From JBEKCD01 sp050015055 (GTDB taxonomy: Archaea; Thermoproteota; Bathyarchaeia; Bathyarchaeales; Bathycorpusculaceae), in NCBI GenBank assembly GCA_050015055.1, contig JBEKCD010000011.1, forward strand, positions 11,994 through 75,993: a stretch of 64,000 nucleotides of DNA, given 5' to 3'. Below are positions 25,881 through 35,478 of the stretch, piece by piece. The notes beneath the pieces are model-generated. The model was not told where the DNA came from. It was given only the letters and a program-made list of their open reading frames with translations, and made no database searches. Both the position numbers and the translations under genes were made by a program. Position 1 is the first letter of the stretch; the number at the start of each line of letters is the position of its first letter.

Positions 25881-27089
25881 CTAGCTTCTTGCTTTTTCAG
25901 GTTCTTTCTGGAGAGACACCACTTTGTCCCTTCCGCTCTTGTGTCTTTTGATAAATCCTTTCCTTTCCATGTCTCCCAGGATCATGCTGGTTTTTGCTTT
26001 TGAGAATCTGAGTTGATCAGTTATTTTTGACTGAAGCATTTGCCCTCCTTCTTTTCTTAATAGCGCAAGTATTCTTTCGGTATCCCCCCCTTCTTTGATG
26101 GCTTCGTCAGGGAAGGTTTCAAGTGTGCGTTCTTTTTTCTTTTTTCTAGTCCTCAGGATTAGCGCGCTTGCCAAAACTGCGCCCGCTAATGGGAGCATTA
26201 CTTCGAAAAAGACAGGGGATGCTGGGAAGAAACTTGTTCCCTCGGTAGCGTCGACTGCGAAATTGATAGTGTTTGAACTGCCCATGTTGCCTACGGTGTC
26301 GTTAGCGTAAACTGTTATCGTGTGCGAGGCATCGGAAAGATTGATTAGAGTTGTGTTTCCAGCTATTGTCACGTTGCCTGATCCGTCCAAGCTGTATCCT
26401 TCCCAAGAAACCTGCTCACTGATAGTAAAGTTCAATAAAACATGGCTAACAGAGTACGTTTTGTTCCCAGGAGACAAGACGACAATTGTGGGAGGCGTTC
26501 CAGATAGTAGGACTGTTGGCTGACCATTTTGAAGATCACTGACAGAGTTCCACTCTAGCAGACCGTTTGACTCGTAGTCCGGTGATGGGGAGCAACTCTT
26601 GACACTGTATCCTATTGGAAGGAGAATGGAGAGCCCACCGTCTCCGAACATGAACGATTCGTTAGAGAATCCATCGCCTATTGTTATGTTTGTGTTTCCA
26701 ACGGGGGCGAAGTTTGTCCAGTCGAAGCTGTACTCCAGGAAGCCGTATGCCCCAGCACCGCTTTCTGTTACGTTGCCGCCCACGGTGATGTTCTCAGCCG
26801 TCATGAATCGTCCTGTTCTAGCATGGGCTTGGTCGATTATCGTGGATACATTGGATGTGAATTGGTCGATGTATACCATTGCCCGACTGATGAGCTGTTC
26901 AAAATTCGCCTGATCAGCATCTGTTTCCAGGTATGCGCTCTGCTCAATCACCCATGAAGCTGTTCCGTCCTCATGTATTTCGACAGTGTACGTTGTCCGA
27001 AGCGTATATGCCTGCGTCCTGGGGACGGCGGCCAAGACTATTGTCATAACACAAAAGACAGCGCACAGAATTAGTGTTATGTCTTTCAT
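25881..27089 (-). CDS. Membrane-anchored protein with cytoplasmic winged helix
   Basis: 402 residues. A signal peptide (1-27) is followed by an extracellular part (28-300) with an N-terminal domain beginning YTVEIHEDGTASWVIEQSAYL and a fold of the type PTIVVLSPGNKTYSVSHVLLNFT, similar to an Ig-like or YDG repeat. One membrane helix (about 304-324) precedes a basic stop (RTRKKKKER), then a cytoplasmic winged HTH (about 335-395: ILALLRKEGGQMLQSKITDQLRFSKAKTSMILGDMERKGFI). This is the archaeal one-component membrane regulator layout: an outside sensor coupled to DNA binding. Ligand and targets are unknown. It is divergent from the dockerin gene at 27318 and may regulate it. Confidence 0.72.
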   Translation of the reverse strand: MKDITLILCAVFCVMTIVLAAVPRTQAYTLRTTYTVEIHEDGTASWVIEQSAYLETDADQANFEQLISRAMVYIDQFTSNVSTIIDQAHARTGRFMTAENITVGGNVTESGAGAYGFLEYSFDWTNFAPVGNTNITIGDGFSNESFMFGDGGLSILLPIGYSVKSCSPSPDYESNGLLEWNSVSDLQNGQPTVLLSGTPPTIVVLSPGNKTYSVSHVLLNFTISEQVSWEGYSLDGSGNVTIAGNTTLINLSDASHTITVYANDTVGNMGSSNTINFAVDATEGTSFFPASPVFFEVMLPLAGAVLASALILRTRKKKKERTLETFPDEAIKEGGDTERILALLRKEGGQMLQSKITDQLRFSKAKTSMILGDMERKGFIKRHKSGRDKVVSLQKEPEKARS

Positions 27090-27317
27090 GTTCTCTTGAA
27101 TGGTAATAATATAGTGTGATATTTAAGGCGTGTGAACCGGAATTTCATACGCTGTACCGAGATTTAAAGCCTAAATCGTGAGCTTGTGGACAAAATAAAC
27201 GATTATGAACAATTAAATAATAAAATGAACCATTTGCGGGTTTATGGAACGGAAACGAACGAAAAAAGCCTTTTATGAGTGTTTTGTGTTTGTCTTCTAC
27301 TGAACAGAGGGTTTAGA

Positions 27318-28436
27318 ATGGCAAAACTAAGTAAGCTAATCGCACTAACAATAGTCGCACTGCTCGGCATATCCGTCTTTGCCGGTTCAGCTATGGCCAT
27401 GGGCAATTCCGACAAGGTTCTTCACATCGTAGAAGTTGACTTAACGGGTTCTATGCGGCTGGGATGGTGGAACGTTCAGGCAGATAATATAACCGTTCAG
27501 CAGAATTTTACGGCAAAGGTTCCGACGGGGATAACTCCCGGAAACTACAACGCTACCTTTGAAGGGTTTGCGCGCATTGACGAAAAGAGCGTCGAGTTCA
27601 ATGGGGTAATAGAGACTGAGAACGGAACTTTTATGGCTGATTTTGCGGTTCCAAACACTTATACCAACTTGCCCACAGGCGAGTGCGGAGCACTAGGGAA
27701 GCTGACACTACTGATTTCGGAGACCGCATTGCCGCCACCAGTCCAGTATGAATGTATCCAAGTTGTTGGCCGCGTTACGGGTTTTGGCAACTCCAATGCA
27801 TCGGGAGTGCTACACGCGAACGCAAAGATTTCGAATTCAACTGGCGGAAACGTGTCTGAAGCGCAAGTCACGTGGGTACCACTGTCCGGACCGATGCCAC
27901 GAGCATCACCTCAATGGGCAATGCATAATGCAACAGGCAACTACACGTACTCCTTCTACACTGCCACGCTGATCAGCACCACGGTGGTCGCGCTTAACTA
28001 TTCTGGCGACGACTTCTACGTTTCAGGGCTATGGAATGTTCGTAACGTCACATTCAGCTATAGCGGAGCAAGCTACGAAAACTTTAAGACAGTCACGTCC
28101 GTCATAGGGCAGAACGATACAGGCGTGCTTGAGGTCTATGGAAATGGGAAGAACTTCACCCTAAGCATAGCAGGATTCAACAAAGTGACGGGCTCTGTAG
28201 AACGCTTTGTTATAAACGCTAAAACGATTCTGGAAGGCGACGTTCTTAATCACGGCGTTGTGGACATATTCGACCTTGTGTACGTGGCTAGACGCTTCGG
28301 AGAGACGCCAGGAGACCCCAAGTTTGGAGGATTGTCCAACTTTGACGACGTTGAGAAGGCTGACGTGAACAATGACTTCCAAGTTAATGTCTTCGACCTA
28401 GTCACAGTAGCCACTGAAATCGGACAAACAGGCTAA
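27318..28436 (+). CDS. Secreted protein with C-terminal dockerin type I
   Basis: About 372 residues. Signal peptide MAKLSKLIALTIVALLGIS to about 29. The middle (30-300) is beta-rich with many N-glycosylation sites and no recognised catalytic motif. The last 65 residues hold two calcium-loop dockerin repeats: EGDVLNHGVVDIFDLVYVAR and ADVNNDFQVNVFDLVTVAT, each D-x-N-x-D-like with the following helix. Dockerins bind cohesins, and cohesin genes lie immediately downstream, so a cell-surface complex is likely. The ATG at 27318 fits the signal peptide and has AGAGG 8 bases upstream; the earlier in-frame start is less good. Confidence 0.82.
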   Translation: MAKLSKLIALTIVALLGISVFAGSAMAMGNSDKVLHIVEVDLTGSMRLGWWNVQADNITVQQNFTAKVPTGITPGNYNATFEGFARIDEKSVEFNGVIETENGTFMADFAVPNTYTNLPTGECGALGKLTLLISETALPPPVQYECIQVVGRVTGFGNSNASGVLHANAKISNSTGGNVSEAQVTWVPLSGPMPRASPQWAMHNATGNYTYSFYTATLISTTVVALNYSGDDFYVSGLWNVRNVTFSYSGASYENFKTVTSVIGQNDTGVLEVYGNGKNFTLSIAGFNKVTGSVERFVINAKTILEGDVLNHGVVDIFDLVYVARRFGETPGDPKFGGLSNFDDVEKADVNNDFQVNVFDLVTVATEIGQTG

Positions 28437-28518
28437 AATTCTCTTTCTCCCTTTTTTCTTTTTGAACAATAACGGATAGGGACGAACTTTGATATGCGGA
28501 CAAAGTAAAATAACGGCT

Positions 28519-29265
28519 GAGAACATGCATATGTCGCAACCTATCCATTTTTGGAGAATTCTCGCGTGGTCAGCTCTAATAGTGCTCCTTACCATGCCTC
28601 TTGACTCTGTCACAAAAGCTAGTGCGGAGTCAACTCGCGTTTTTTTAGATCCACCTAGTCAGACGGTTAGTGCCGTAGGAGATTCTTTCGCGGTCAATGT
28701 GAGCATAGCCGACGTGTCTAACCTGTATGGTTATCAGTTCAAATTATACTACGACTCAACTATCATGAACGGGACGGGACAGCCTACTGAAGGCTCTTTT
28801 CTGAGCAGCGGCGGTGGCCAGACTTTCTTCGACACAGTGAGCTTCACTGACAATTACAATTCACCTTATGGCGTTGTGTGGATTACTGGCACTCTAACTG
28901 GATCCGTGCCCGGCGTAAGCGGTGGCGGCGTGCTCGCGGCAATAGAGTTTAAGTCCCTCATCGTAGCCGCGTCAACTCCCCTGCATTTAGATGAAGTGGT
29001 ACTTTTAGATTCTAATGTTTCTCAAATTTCCTACCAAGGTTATGATGGAACAGTGACCGTGGTTCCGGAATTCACATCACTTTTTGCAGTTCTGGCTTTG
29101 ATTCTTGCTTCATCGTTTGGCATTCTCGTAGGGAAGCAAGCTATGCGCAAACCCGGAATTTCAAATCAGGGACGTAGAAGCATAATCCTGGACCTTCAAC
29201 TTTCCGATGCATTTCACGGATGTACATCGAGGTTCTTCTTTATTCTTATCGTGCATACAGTATGA
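28519..29265 (+). CDS. Cohesin-domain surface protein with PEF-type sorting segment
   Basis: Signal peptide at the N-terminus (WRILAWSALIVLLTMP), then one cohesin-like domain (about residues 35-180): VGDSFAVNVSIADVSNLYGYQFKLYYD, GTLTGSVPGVSGGGVLAAIEF and the closing strand. This is followed by VPEF and a hydrophobic helix ending GKQAMRK, which resembles the PEF-CTERM signal processed by archaeosortases. A further 40 residues after that basic stop are not expected in a sorting signal, so the stop may have been lost or shifted. The start is one of several close in-frame codons (ATG at 28489, 28525 or 28531). Confidence 0.72.
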   Translation, partial: ENMHMSQPIHFWRILAWSALIVLLTMPLDSVTKASAESTRVFLDPPSQTVSAVGDSFAVNVSIADVSNLYGYQFKLYYDSTIMNGTGQPTEGSFLSSGGGQTFFDTVSFTDNYNSPYGVVWITGTLTGSVPGVSGGGVLAAIEFKSLIVAASTPLHLDEVVLLDSNVSQISYQGYDGTVTVVPEFTSLFAVLALILASSFGILVGKQAMRKPGISNQGRRSIILDLQLSDAFHGCTSRFFFILIVHTV

Positions 29266-29332
29266 CGTTTTTCTGTTAGAATAAGGTAAATAGGTTTCGA
29301 TGATCGTTATTTAGTGACTTAGAGGGGTTATG

Positions 29333-30367
29333 ATGCAAAGGAGGTTCATCGTTCGATTCATTATGTTCTTTCTCCTTTCTTGCACTGCTTGTTTCATCGG
29401 TTTGGGAAAGCCCCTTAACGTACATGCAATTCTGCAGTCTGCTGAAGTGGGTGTTTCGCCCTCATCGATTACAATCTCGGTCAATCAAAACTTTACGATT
29501 GATGTGGATGTTTCAGGGGTTAGTGATCCATACGGCCTTTATGGTTGGGAATTTATCCTAACATGGAACAGCTCACTTTTAGACGCAGTCAACGTGACTG
29601 AGGGTCCGTTCTTAAAGGCGGGGGGCGGAAGCACTTTTTTTGCCTCTGAAGTTAATGTTACTGACGGTAGTATGAAGGTTGACTGTACCTTGACGGGAGA
29701 TGCTAATGGAGTTACTGGGGATGGAACCTTAGCGAGCATAACTTTCTATGTGTATAACAGTGGAGGATGCCCACTACATTTGAGTGAGGCGATTCTGGTT
29801 AATTCCCAGGGCCAACCAATTCAAACTCAGGCCCCTGTGGACAGTTATGGATATTTCACCGTTTCGGCTGATGTAGCTGTCACAGGAATTGACTTTTCGC
29901 GCACAACGGTGGTTGCGGGAGGTATCGTAAACATCAACGTCACTGTTCGGAATCAAGGTGGTTTCGACGAAGCTTTCGACGTTACAGTCTACGTTAATTC
30001 ACAAGTGATTGGGATGCAGCCCGTCTCGTTGCCAAGCGGTTCCTCAATCGACCTTTCATTCACTTGGAACACAGTCGGAATACCTTTCGGCAACTACACC
30101 ATAAAAGCTTACGCTTCACCAGTTCCAGACGAAAACGACACAACAAACAATGCCTACAGCGGCGGCTGGGTGGCCGTGACAATTCCAGGGGATTTGAACG
30201 GCGACTTCAAAGTGGGCCTTCAAGACCTAGTATTACTCGCGTTAGCTTACGGCTCTAAACCAGGCGACCTCCACTGGAACCCCAACGCAGACATAGACAA
30301 CAGCGGCGCAGTCGGATTATCAGACCTCGCAATCCTAGCGCTGCATTACGGACAACAGTGGCCATGA
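29333..30367 (+). CDS. Cohesin-CARDB-dockerin secreted scaffold-like protein
   Basis: About 344 residues: signal peptide (1-34), cohesin-like domain (about 38-185: VNQNFTIDVDVSGVSDPYGLYGWEF to the ILVNSQG strand), CARDB domain (about 186-275: TTVVAGGIVNINVTVRNQGG) and a dockerin type I pair (278-345: GDLNGDFKVGLQDLVLLA and ADIDNSGAVGLSDLAILA). Having both a cohesin and a dockerin lets one protein act as an adaptor or polymerise. Together with the two preceding genes it suggests a cellulosome-like surface assembly, but no glycoside hydrolase is in this window. ATG at 29330 or 29333. Confidence 0.85.
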   Translation: MQRRFIVRFIMFFLLSCTACFIGLGKPLNVHAILQSAEVGVSPSSITISVNQNFTIDVDVSGVSDPYGLYGWEFILTWNSSLLDAVNVTEGPFLKAGGGSTFFASEVNVTDGSMKVDCTLTGDANGVTGDGTLASITFYVYNSGGCPLHLSEAILVNSQGQPIQTQAPVDSYGYFTVSADVAVTGIDFSRTTVVAGGIVNINVTVRNQGGFDEAFDVTVYVNSQVIGMQPVSLPSGSSIDLSFTWNTVGIPFGNYTIKAYASPVPDENDTTNNAYSGGWVAVTIPGDLNGDFKVGLQDLVLLALAYGSKPGDLHWNPNADIDNSGAVGLSDLAILALHYGQQWP

Positions 30368-30838
30368 ATAGCGCGGGTAAGTCCGGGAAATGGTCAAGCA
30401 TTGCGTCTTCTTGTTTTCTAGGTGTTTGGAGAGATGAAAACGCCGCTTCCTGTAGGATCTGCCGAGGCTCCCCTGATGTGCCCTCCCTCGAAGCGGCCAA
30501 GATTCACAGATCAGACAGCCCTTATCGGACGCAAACGGGCAGGAGAAGAATACAACCTGTTACGCACAGATTCAGGAACAAACATGCAAGCCAGCGCACA
30601 CCAGACGCTGACAAATCATATTTGGCTCCAAATAAAGGGGCCTAGACGCGTTGCACGCACACACAAACTACACAAATCAAGACGCGCTACTCAGTCTTTA
30701 TTACACTCAAACAGCTGATCAAAGAGCACCTGTACGCGCCTTTCCAGTTAACAAGACGAAAGTCATTCACGTGCATATCAATATTAACAAGATTTTTACT
30801 GTCAGAAGTCTATTGAGAAAAGGGAGAAAAGAGATAAT
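30368..30838. other. Intergenic region
   Basis: About 470 bases. No reading frame here has family features or a ribosome binding site. The moderately GC-rich part 30410-30660 could encode an RNA, but I could not match it to a known class such as RNase P RNA. Confidence 0.4.
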
Positions 30839-32731
30839 TTGTCCTCTTTGAGTAAAGAGACGAAGAGAATTTCAGATGTGCTCAAGTTTGGGGCATCCTC
30901 ACAGGTGTCAGACTATGAGCGGCGATTTTCGTCGCTTGAGAATCTATACGAAGGTCTTCTTTCGAACCTGATAAGAATGAAGTTTGGTCACGAAGAGGCG
31001 TACGCGACCGCAAGAGAATTCTTCAATGATTCCACGGTTCGCTTTGCAGGCATCGACGGCACGATGTATTCCAGGCCACTGTTTGACATGGTGATATTCT
31101 TCGGAGGGGCGTATGCATCCACAGGCACTGTAACTTTCAGAGAAAAAGGTGCGGTAATCGTCAAGTACGACGAAAAGACGATGCAACAAAGAGCCGGCAT
31201 CTCCAGTGTTATGCCAATCTACATTAACGAGGTCGTCGACTTGGACCAGGCTTTCTACGGGGATCACCCTTCGGAAGAAGTCAACCCTAACAAGCCTTTC
31301 ACAGACGAATCGATAATAGACAATTCCACGATTGCAAACTGGATAATGACTTTCTCTGAATACTACCTCGCCTACAAACTCGCCTCAGATGAAAGCAAGA
31401 AAACACGCATAATCCTCCTAGACAGAAGTCTTTCAATCGAACGCGCAAGCCTGCTTTACGACACGTCAAAACACGAATTCTGGAAGACCAAAAGCAACAT
31501 AAGAGGATACGAAATCGACGGAGAGACCATCGACGAGAATGATTTGACCTTAGCCAGACAACACGTGTTCAACCAAGCGCTGGACTTGCCACCCGCAAGA
31601 GCGGATTACCTCCTTCACGCAATAACCAGCTTGGTCCGACGAAAGGGACCATTAACTCCCGAGCAGATCCTCGGTGAATTAGGCATAGACGACGAGAAAA
31701 GAGCAAAAAGAACAAGACGAAACCTGAACAATCTAGTTAAAAGAGAAATCCTGAAAGAAGAATCGAACGAGACTTTTGTTCTGAACGCAAAGTACAACAC
31801 AACCTGGGAACGCGTCAGCAAGCTTGTGACGATCTTGGGGAATCAGTTCTTTTTTTCAGGGTCAGACAAAGCGATGAAAATCGTAAAGGCCAATGAAGAA
31901 CATTGGCTGACAACCCTTGACATTGCTTTCCTGACTCTTTTCACGTTGCACATGCTGATGGAAGAATGCTGGAAGAAGCACATCTTGTTAATAGGCATGA
32001 CAAAGGACACGGCGGCAAGAGACTTCAAGCGCCAACTGGTTCCAATACTGCGCAACGAGGGGCTCTTGAAGACCACAGTCAGCCAAGAATCCCTTGCAGC
32101 TCTTCCGAATACCGATCGCATGATACTCCAATCGGCGAGCATGTTCAACCCTGAGAAGATCAAACCTCCTTGGAGTCTCATCGAATACGACTCTGCTGTG
32201 AGAACGATGGTTCCAGATCGGCAAAAAGGTTCAGGCTACGTTTCAGGCGCCATAAAGAACAGAATAACCCTTGAGAAAACATTCCTCAAAACGTACGTGC
32301 AGCTAAGCCAGGCAAGGACGGATCCTATGCTGCGTAGCAATGTGCTTCTCATCGACCGCCTAGTGTACCCAGAACACGACTACAAACCTGAAAACACTGT
32401 AAAACTCCTGAACGAATTCGGCGGAGCGACAGAACCAGTTGAAATAATCCTGTTCCAAAACAAGGATGCGACTAACAAGCTTCAGAATCTTGTCATGAAC
32501 GTGCTGGTCGCCATGGCTCCATCCAGCATCCCAGAAGCCTTCGGACACAACAAGCCGCTGTTCATCGCAGACAAGATTGCAAAATGGAACTACAACCAGT
32601 TCAGATGCATGGTGGACACGACGGCAAACTGGCTGCTCAACAACCATGAATTGAGAAAGTTCATATTCTATATGAGCACTTTCAGGGAAAGGAGAGCTTC
32701 AATTGAATCCACAAGAAGAGAGAACACTTAA
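30839..32731 (+). CDS. Large NurA-like nuclease with internal winged helix
   Basis: 630 residues. The N-terminal part carries a NurA-type first motif, FAGIDGTMYSRPL (Asp73), then the hydrophobic strand RIILLDRSLSI (Asp195) as the second motif. The C-terminal part has ADKIAKWNY and other NurA-like segments. A winged-helix-like insert (about 270-315: GPLTPEQILGELGIDDEKRAKRTRRNLNNLVKREIL, written here in pieces of one domain) separates them. Typical NurA is 330-450 residues. NurA is a 5'-3' nuclease that acts with HerA in DNA-end resection. The next gene, HerA-like, overlaps this one by 29 bases, which strongly supports a functional pair. Start TTG at 30839 with GGGAG upstream. Nuclease assignment by motif and context. 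Confidence 0.68.
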   Translation: MSSLSKETKRISDVLKFGASSQVSDYERRFSSLENLYEGLLSNLIRMKFGHEEAYATAREFFNDSTVRFAGIDGTMYSRPLFDMVIFFGGAYASTGTVTFREKGAVIVKYDEKTMQQRAGISSVMPIYINEVVDLDQAFYGDHPSEEVNPNKPFTDESIIDNSTIANWIMTFSEYYLAYKLASDESKKTRIILLDRSLSIERASLLYDTSKHEFWKTKSNIRGYEIDGETIDENDLTLARQHVFNQALDLPPARADYLLHAITSLVRRKGPLTPEQILGELGIDDEKRAKRTRRNLNNLVKREILKEESNETFVLNAKYNTTWERVSKLVTILGNQFFFSGSDKAMKIVKANEEHWLTTLDIAFLTLFTLHMLMEECWKKHILLIGMTKDTAARDFKRQLVPILRNEGLLKTTVSQESLAALPNTDRMILQSASMFNPEKIKPPWSLIEYDSAVRTMVPDRQKGSGYVSGAIKNRITLEKTFLKTYVQLSQARTDPMLRSNVLLIDRLVYPEHDYKPENTVKLLNEFGGATEPVEIILFQNKDATNKLQNLVMNVLVAMAPSSIPEAFGHNKPLFIADKIAKWNYNQFRCMVDTTANWLLNNHELRKFIFYMSTFRERRASIESTRRENT

Positions 32732-34574
32732 CACCTCATGCTTCACAGACTTTGACGGAAAGTTCAACGCGAGACTCGCCGCTGTTATCCCGAGATTCTT
32801 CATGGGGGGCGAAGAAACCAAGGTTGCAGGCACGAGTGCACGCTACCAGTGTCGCGTCAAGATTGAATACCAAAAGGATCTCATGGGGCTTTTGGAAGAA
32901 GGCATACTGCTGGCCGTGAAGAACTTTAAGCAAGTTGAGCCTGGTTCGGAAAGATACACGCTGATGGAGGTCAGTCGTGTTTGGCCTGAACACTTCGGCC
33001 TGCGCGGCCTGTCCGACCACGGCTACTATCCTATGCAGTTTGAAATCATAGAGCAGTCAGAGAGTGACTGGCAGACGAATGACACTTCGACTATGATGAT
33101 TCAGATAGATGCTGTTCCAGTAAACTACGACTTGATTCTGAACAAGAGCTGCGAATTCAAGTTCGTCAAGGGCTTTTCTTACCCAGTCGCGGGAAGTCCG
33201 TGCTATGTTTTGAACGGTGAAATGATAAACCGAATGTACAACCAGAAGATTGCAGAAGAGTACGGTATAGACACATCCAAAACCGTGGAAGATGCCCGAA
33301 TCGACCAGAGACTTGGCCTAATAAAAATGTTCGAGGCAAGCAAGACTGCCATCCCAATATACGTCGACTTTGAAAAACTCGTTCGCTACCACTTCGGCGT
33401 GTTCGCCTTCACCGGCGGCGGCAAGAGCAACCTGATGTCAAATATCCTCCGCAGGCTTCTTCTTCACACCGACAACACAAAGGTGGTCATTTTTGACATA
33501 AGCTGCGAATACATGTTCCTCCTGCTCGACGTACTCGCAGACCCCGAAATTCACTCAAAAGTAATTCTTGAGCACAGAATCGATTCCCTGGAACAGTTCT
33601 TCAACTCCGTTGTCAAACCAAGAGAATACGAGACAGACGAACGCACAAAGAAAGGGCTGCAACGAATAATTGACCAGGGAAAACTGGCCTACTACACAAA
33701 GCCCCGGCAGCAGATTCCAACTTACAGTCAGTTCATGGAAGAGCTCGATGACCAAAGAGGAGCATCAGTGGACAAGCCGCATTACATCAACGCCCTGGAC
33801 AGAATATACGATGTAATTCGTGAATACGTCGAAGAGCACGGGTTAAGCGAAAACCAACAAGTCACCGAGGACTTCGTCCATCACATAGACCTAATCGCAA
33901 CCGAAACCGTTGAACAGTTCAAAGTCCACGACAAGAGCGGTCTGTACGCTTGGGCAACAACAAGAAACTCGATAATCGACACGATAAAAAAAGGCCATGA
34001 AAAAGAAACGGAAAGCACGAATGGACTAACCGTAGAAAAAATCCGCGAGACCCTCGAAGACAAAAAAACCAACCTCGTCTGCATTTCAATCTCAGACCCC
34101 TACACGATAAAAGAACTCGCCATAAACCTAACACAGGACCTGCTCGTCCGCCGAAAACGCCGATTCACCGTGAAGCCCTACATCCTAATAGTCTTCGACG
34201 AAGCGCAAGAATTCATCCCCAGCAACGGCGCAGGCATAGAAGCTAAATGCTCATCTCACGTTGAAACCCTGCTCAGGCAAGGAAGAAAATACGGCCTCGG
34301 CGTGTGCATAGCGACCCAACGCATCGCCTACCTGAACACCAACGCGCTCCAACAAGTTCACACATACTTCGTGGGCACCCTGCCCAGACCGTACGACAGA
34401 CAGCTTGTAAGCGACACATTCATGGTGGACAAGGGCATACTTGAAAAGACCTTAGAATTCGCGCCGGGCGAATGGCTCCTCTCAAGCTACATAGCCACGG
34501 GCATGGAAAACGTTCCAATATTCATAAAGGCAGACAACGCAGAAAACGAAATAGAAAAGTACCTGAAGACATAG
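32703..34574 (+). CDS. herA: HerA-type hexameric DNA translocase/helicase
   Basis: 623 residues of the HerA/FtsK superfamily. Walker A FTGGGKSN lies at about 236-243, Walker B IVFDEAQEFIP near 500, and the sensor/arginine region LLRQGRKYGLGVCIATQR follows, as in HerA. Residues 1-215 form an N-terminal barrel-like region. HerA pumps DNA and works with NurA. Here it is not beside mre11 or rad50, the usual archaeal setting. Residues 260-480 contain a long helical insertion compared with classic HerA. Start TTG at 32703, inside the upstream gene, with GGAG 8 bases before it. Confidence 0.85.
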   Translation: MNPQEERTLNTSCFTDFDGKFNARLAAVIPRFFMGGEETKVAGTSARYQCRVKIEYQKDLMGLLEEGILLAVKNFKQVEPGSERYTLMEVSRVWPEHFGLRGLSDHGYYPMQFEIIEQSESDWQTNDTSTMMIQIDAVPVNYDLILNKSCEFKFVKGFSYPVAGSPCYVLNGEMINRMYNQKIAEEYGIDTSKTVEDARIDQRLGLIKMFEASKTAIPIYVDFEKLVRYHFGVFAFTGGGKSNLMSNILRRLLLHTDNTKVVIFDISCEYMFLLLDVLADPEIHSKVILEHRIDSLEQFFNSVVKPREYETDERTKKGLQRIIDQGKLAYYTKPRQQIPTYSQFMEELDDQRGASVDKPHYINALDRIYDVIREYVEEHGLSENQQVTEDFVHHIDLIATETVEQFKVHDKSGLYAWATTRNSIIDTIKKGHEKETESTNGLTVEKIRETLEDKKTNLVCISISDPYTIKELAINLTQDLLVRRKRRFTVKPYILIVFDEAQEFIPSNGAGIEAKCSSHVETLLRQGRKYGLGVCIATQRIAYLNTNALQQVHTYFVGTLPRPYDRQLVSDTFMVDKGILEKTLEFAPGEWLLSSYIATGMENVPIFIKADNAENEIEKYLKT

Positions 34575-34628
34575 CAGGCTGCGCGAGCTGACCTATAATT
34601 ACCGCTATAGCCTATAGGAGTGGATCAT

Positions 34629-35426
34629 CTAATCTGTAATTCTTCTTGCTCGGACGAGAATATACTGTTTGCAGGGTTTGAACCCTACTTTGCTGTACAC
34701 TCGCACGGCAGGGGCGTTGTCGCTGAGCACGTGAATCAATGCCGGCGGAGACCTCTTGAGAATCTCCTCTGCCAAAGCTGAAACTATAGACGTTGCAAAC
34801 CCCCTGTTCCTGTAGGCTTTGTCTGTCGCTATGGCCGAAACGTTGCTGCCGATGTCCACAAACCTAGTAAACCCGATAGAAACCAGCTTGTTATCCTGTC
34901 TTATGCCCAGCATGTAAGCGTCTTTCCAAGCCAACTTCTGTTGTTCAACATCAAGATCTCCCCAGAACTCAGGATCAGCCTCCCGCATCACGTCAACAAC
35001 GTCGCCAACATCTTCGACGCCCAGTTTCACTGGCGCGTGCTTTACCTGAAGGTTCTCTTCACCCTTCTTCAGACACATGAGAACCAGCACGTGCCTAAAC
35101 GAAGGCCTGTACCTTCTGAGCACGATGTCTTCACAATCAACGGGCGCCTGCAACTCGACTCTCTCGAAATCAATACACTCAAGAAGCAGTTCAACCGCTT
35201 CACGACTTCCCCTCAACTGAACAATGTTGTCGCGTCCCTGTGCCGTATACTGCAGCATCGAACCCACGACTCTTTCATCTTCCATCGCCAAAAGAACCCT
35301 AGTCTGCTCTCTTCGACGGGTCCAGTCGAAAATAAAGAAATAGTAATTCACAGGATCCTTGTTGACGACATCCCAGAAAACCCGCTCGAAACCATCCTCG
35401 ACCGAAACAACCTTCATGGCAGCCAC
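34629..35426 (-). CDS. GNAT-family acetyltransferase
   Basis: 265 residues. The C-terminal ~120 residues form the GNAT domain, with the acetyl-CoA loop ATDKAYRNRGFATSIVSAL (Arg/Gly-x-x-Gly/Ala type) and the final NAPAVRVYSKVGFKPC motif. The N-terminal 130 residues look like a second, degenerate GNAT fold (EDERVVGSMLQYTAQGRDNIVQLRGS, shown as one strand-helix unit), as in the FR47/two-domain family. Substrate unknown. It follows porB on the same strand after about 50 bases and could be read with the por operon. Confidence 0.75.
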   Translation of the reverse strand: MAAMKVVSVEDGFERVFWDVVNKDPVNYYFFIFDWTRRREQTRVLLAMEDERVVGSMLQYTAQGRDNIVQLRGSREAVELLLECIDFERVELQAPVDCEDIVLRRYRPSFRHVLVLMCLKKGEENLQVKHAPVKLGVEDVGDVVDVMREADPEFWGDLDVEQQKLAWKDAYMLGIRQDNKLVSIGFTRFVDIGSNVSAIATDKAYRNRGFATSIVSALAEEILKRSPPALIHVLSDNAPAVRVYSKVGFKPCKQYILVRARRITD

Positions 35427-35478
35427 TTCACATCTGTGACACTGTTAGAAGCAGAGGGAAAAAAGAGATTTAGGGTTT

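Noticed and set aside
30410..30660. RNase P RNA or other large RNA in the gap before the NurA-like gene
   Set aside because: No conserved RNase P core sequences were found on either strand.
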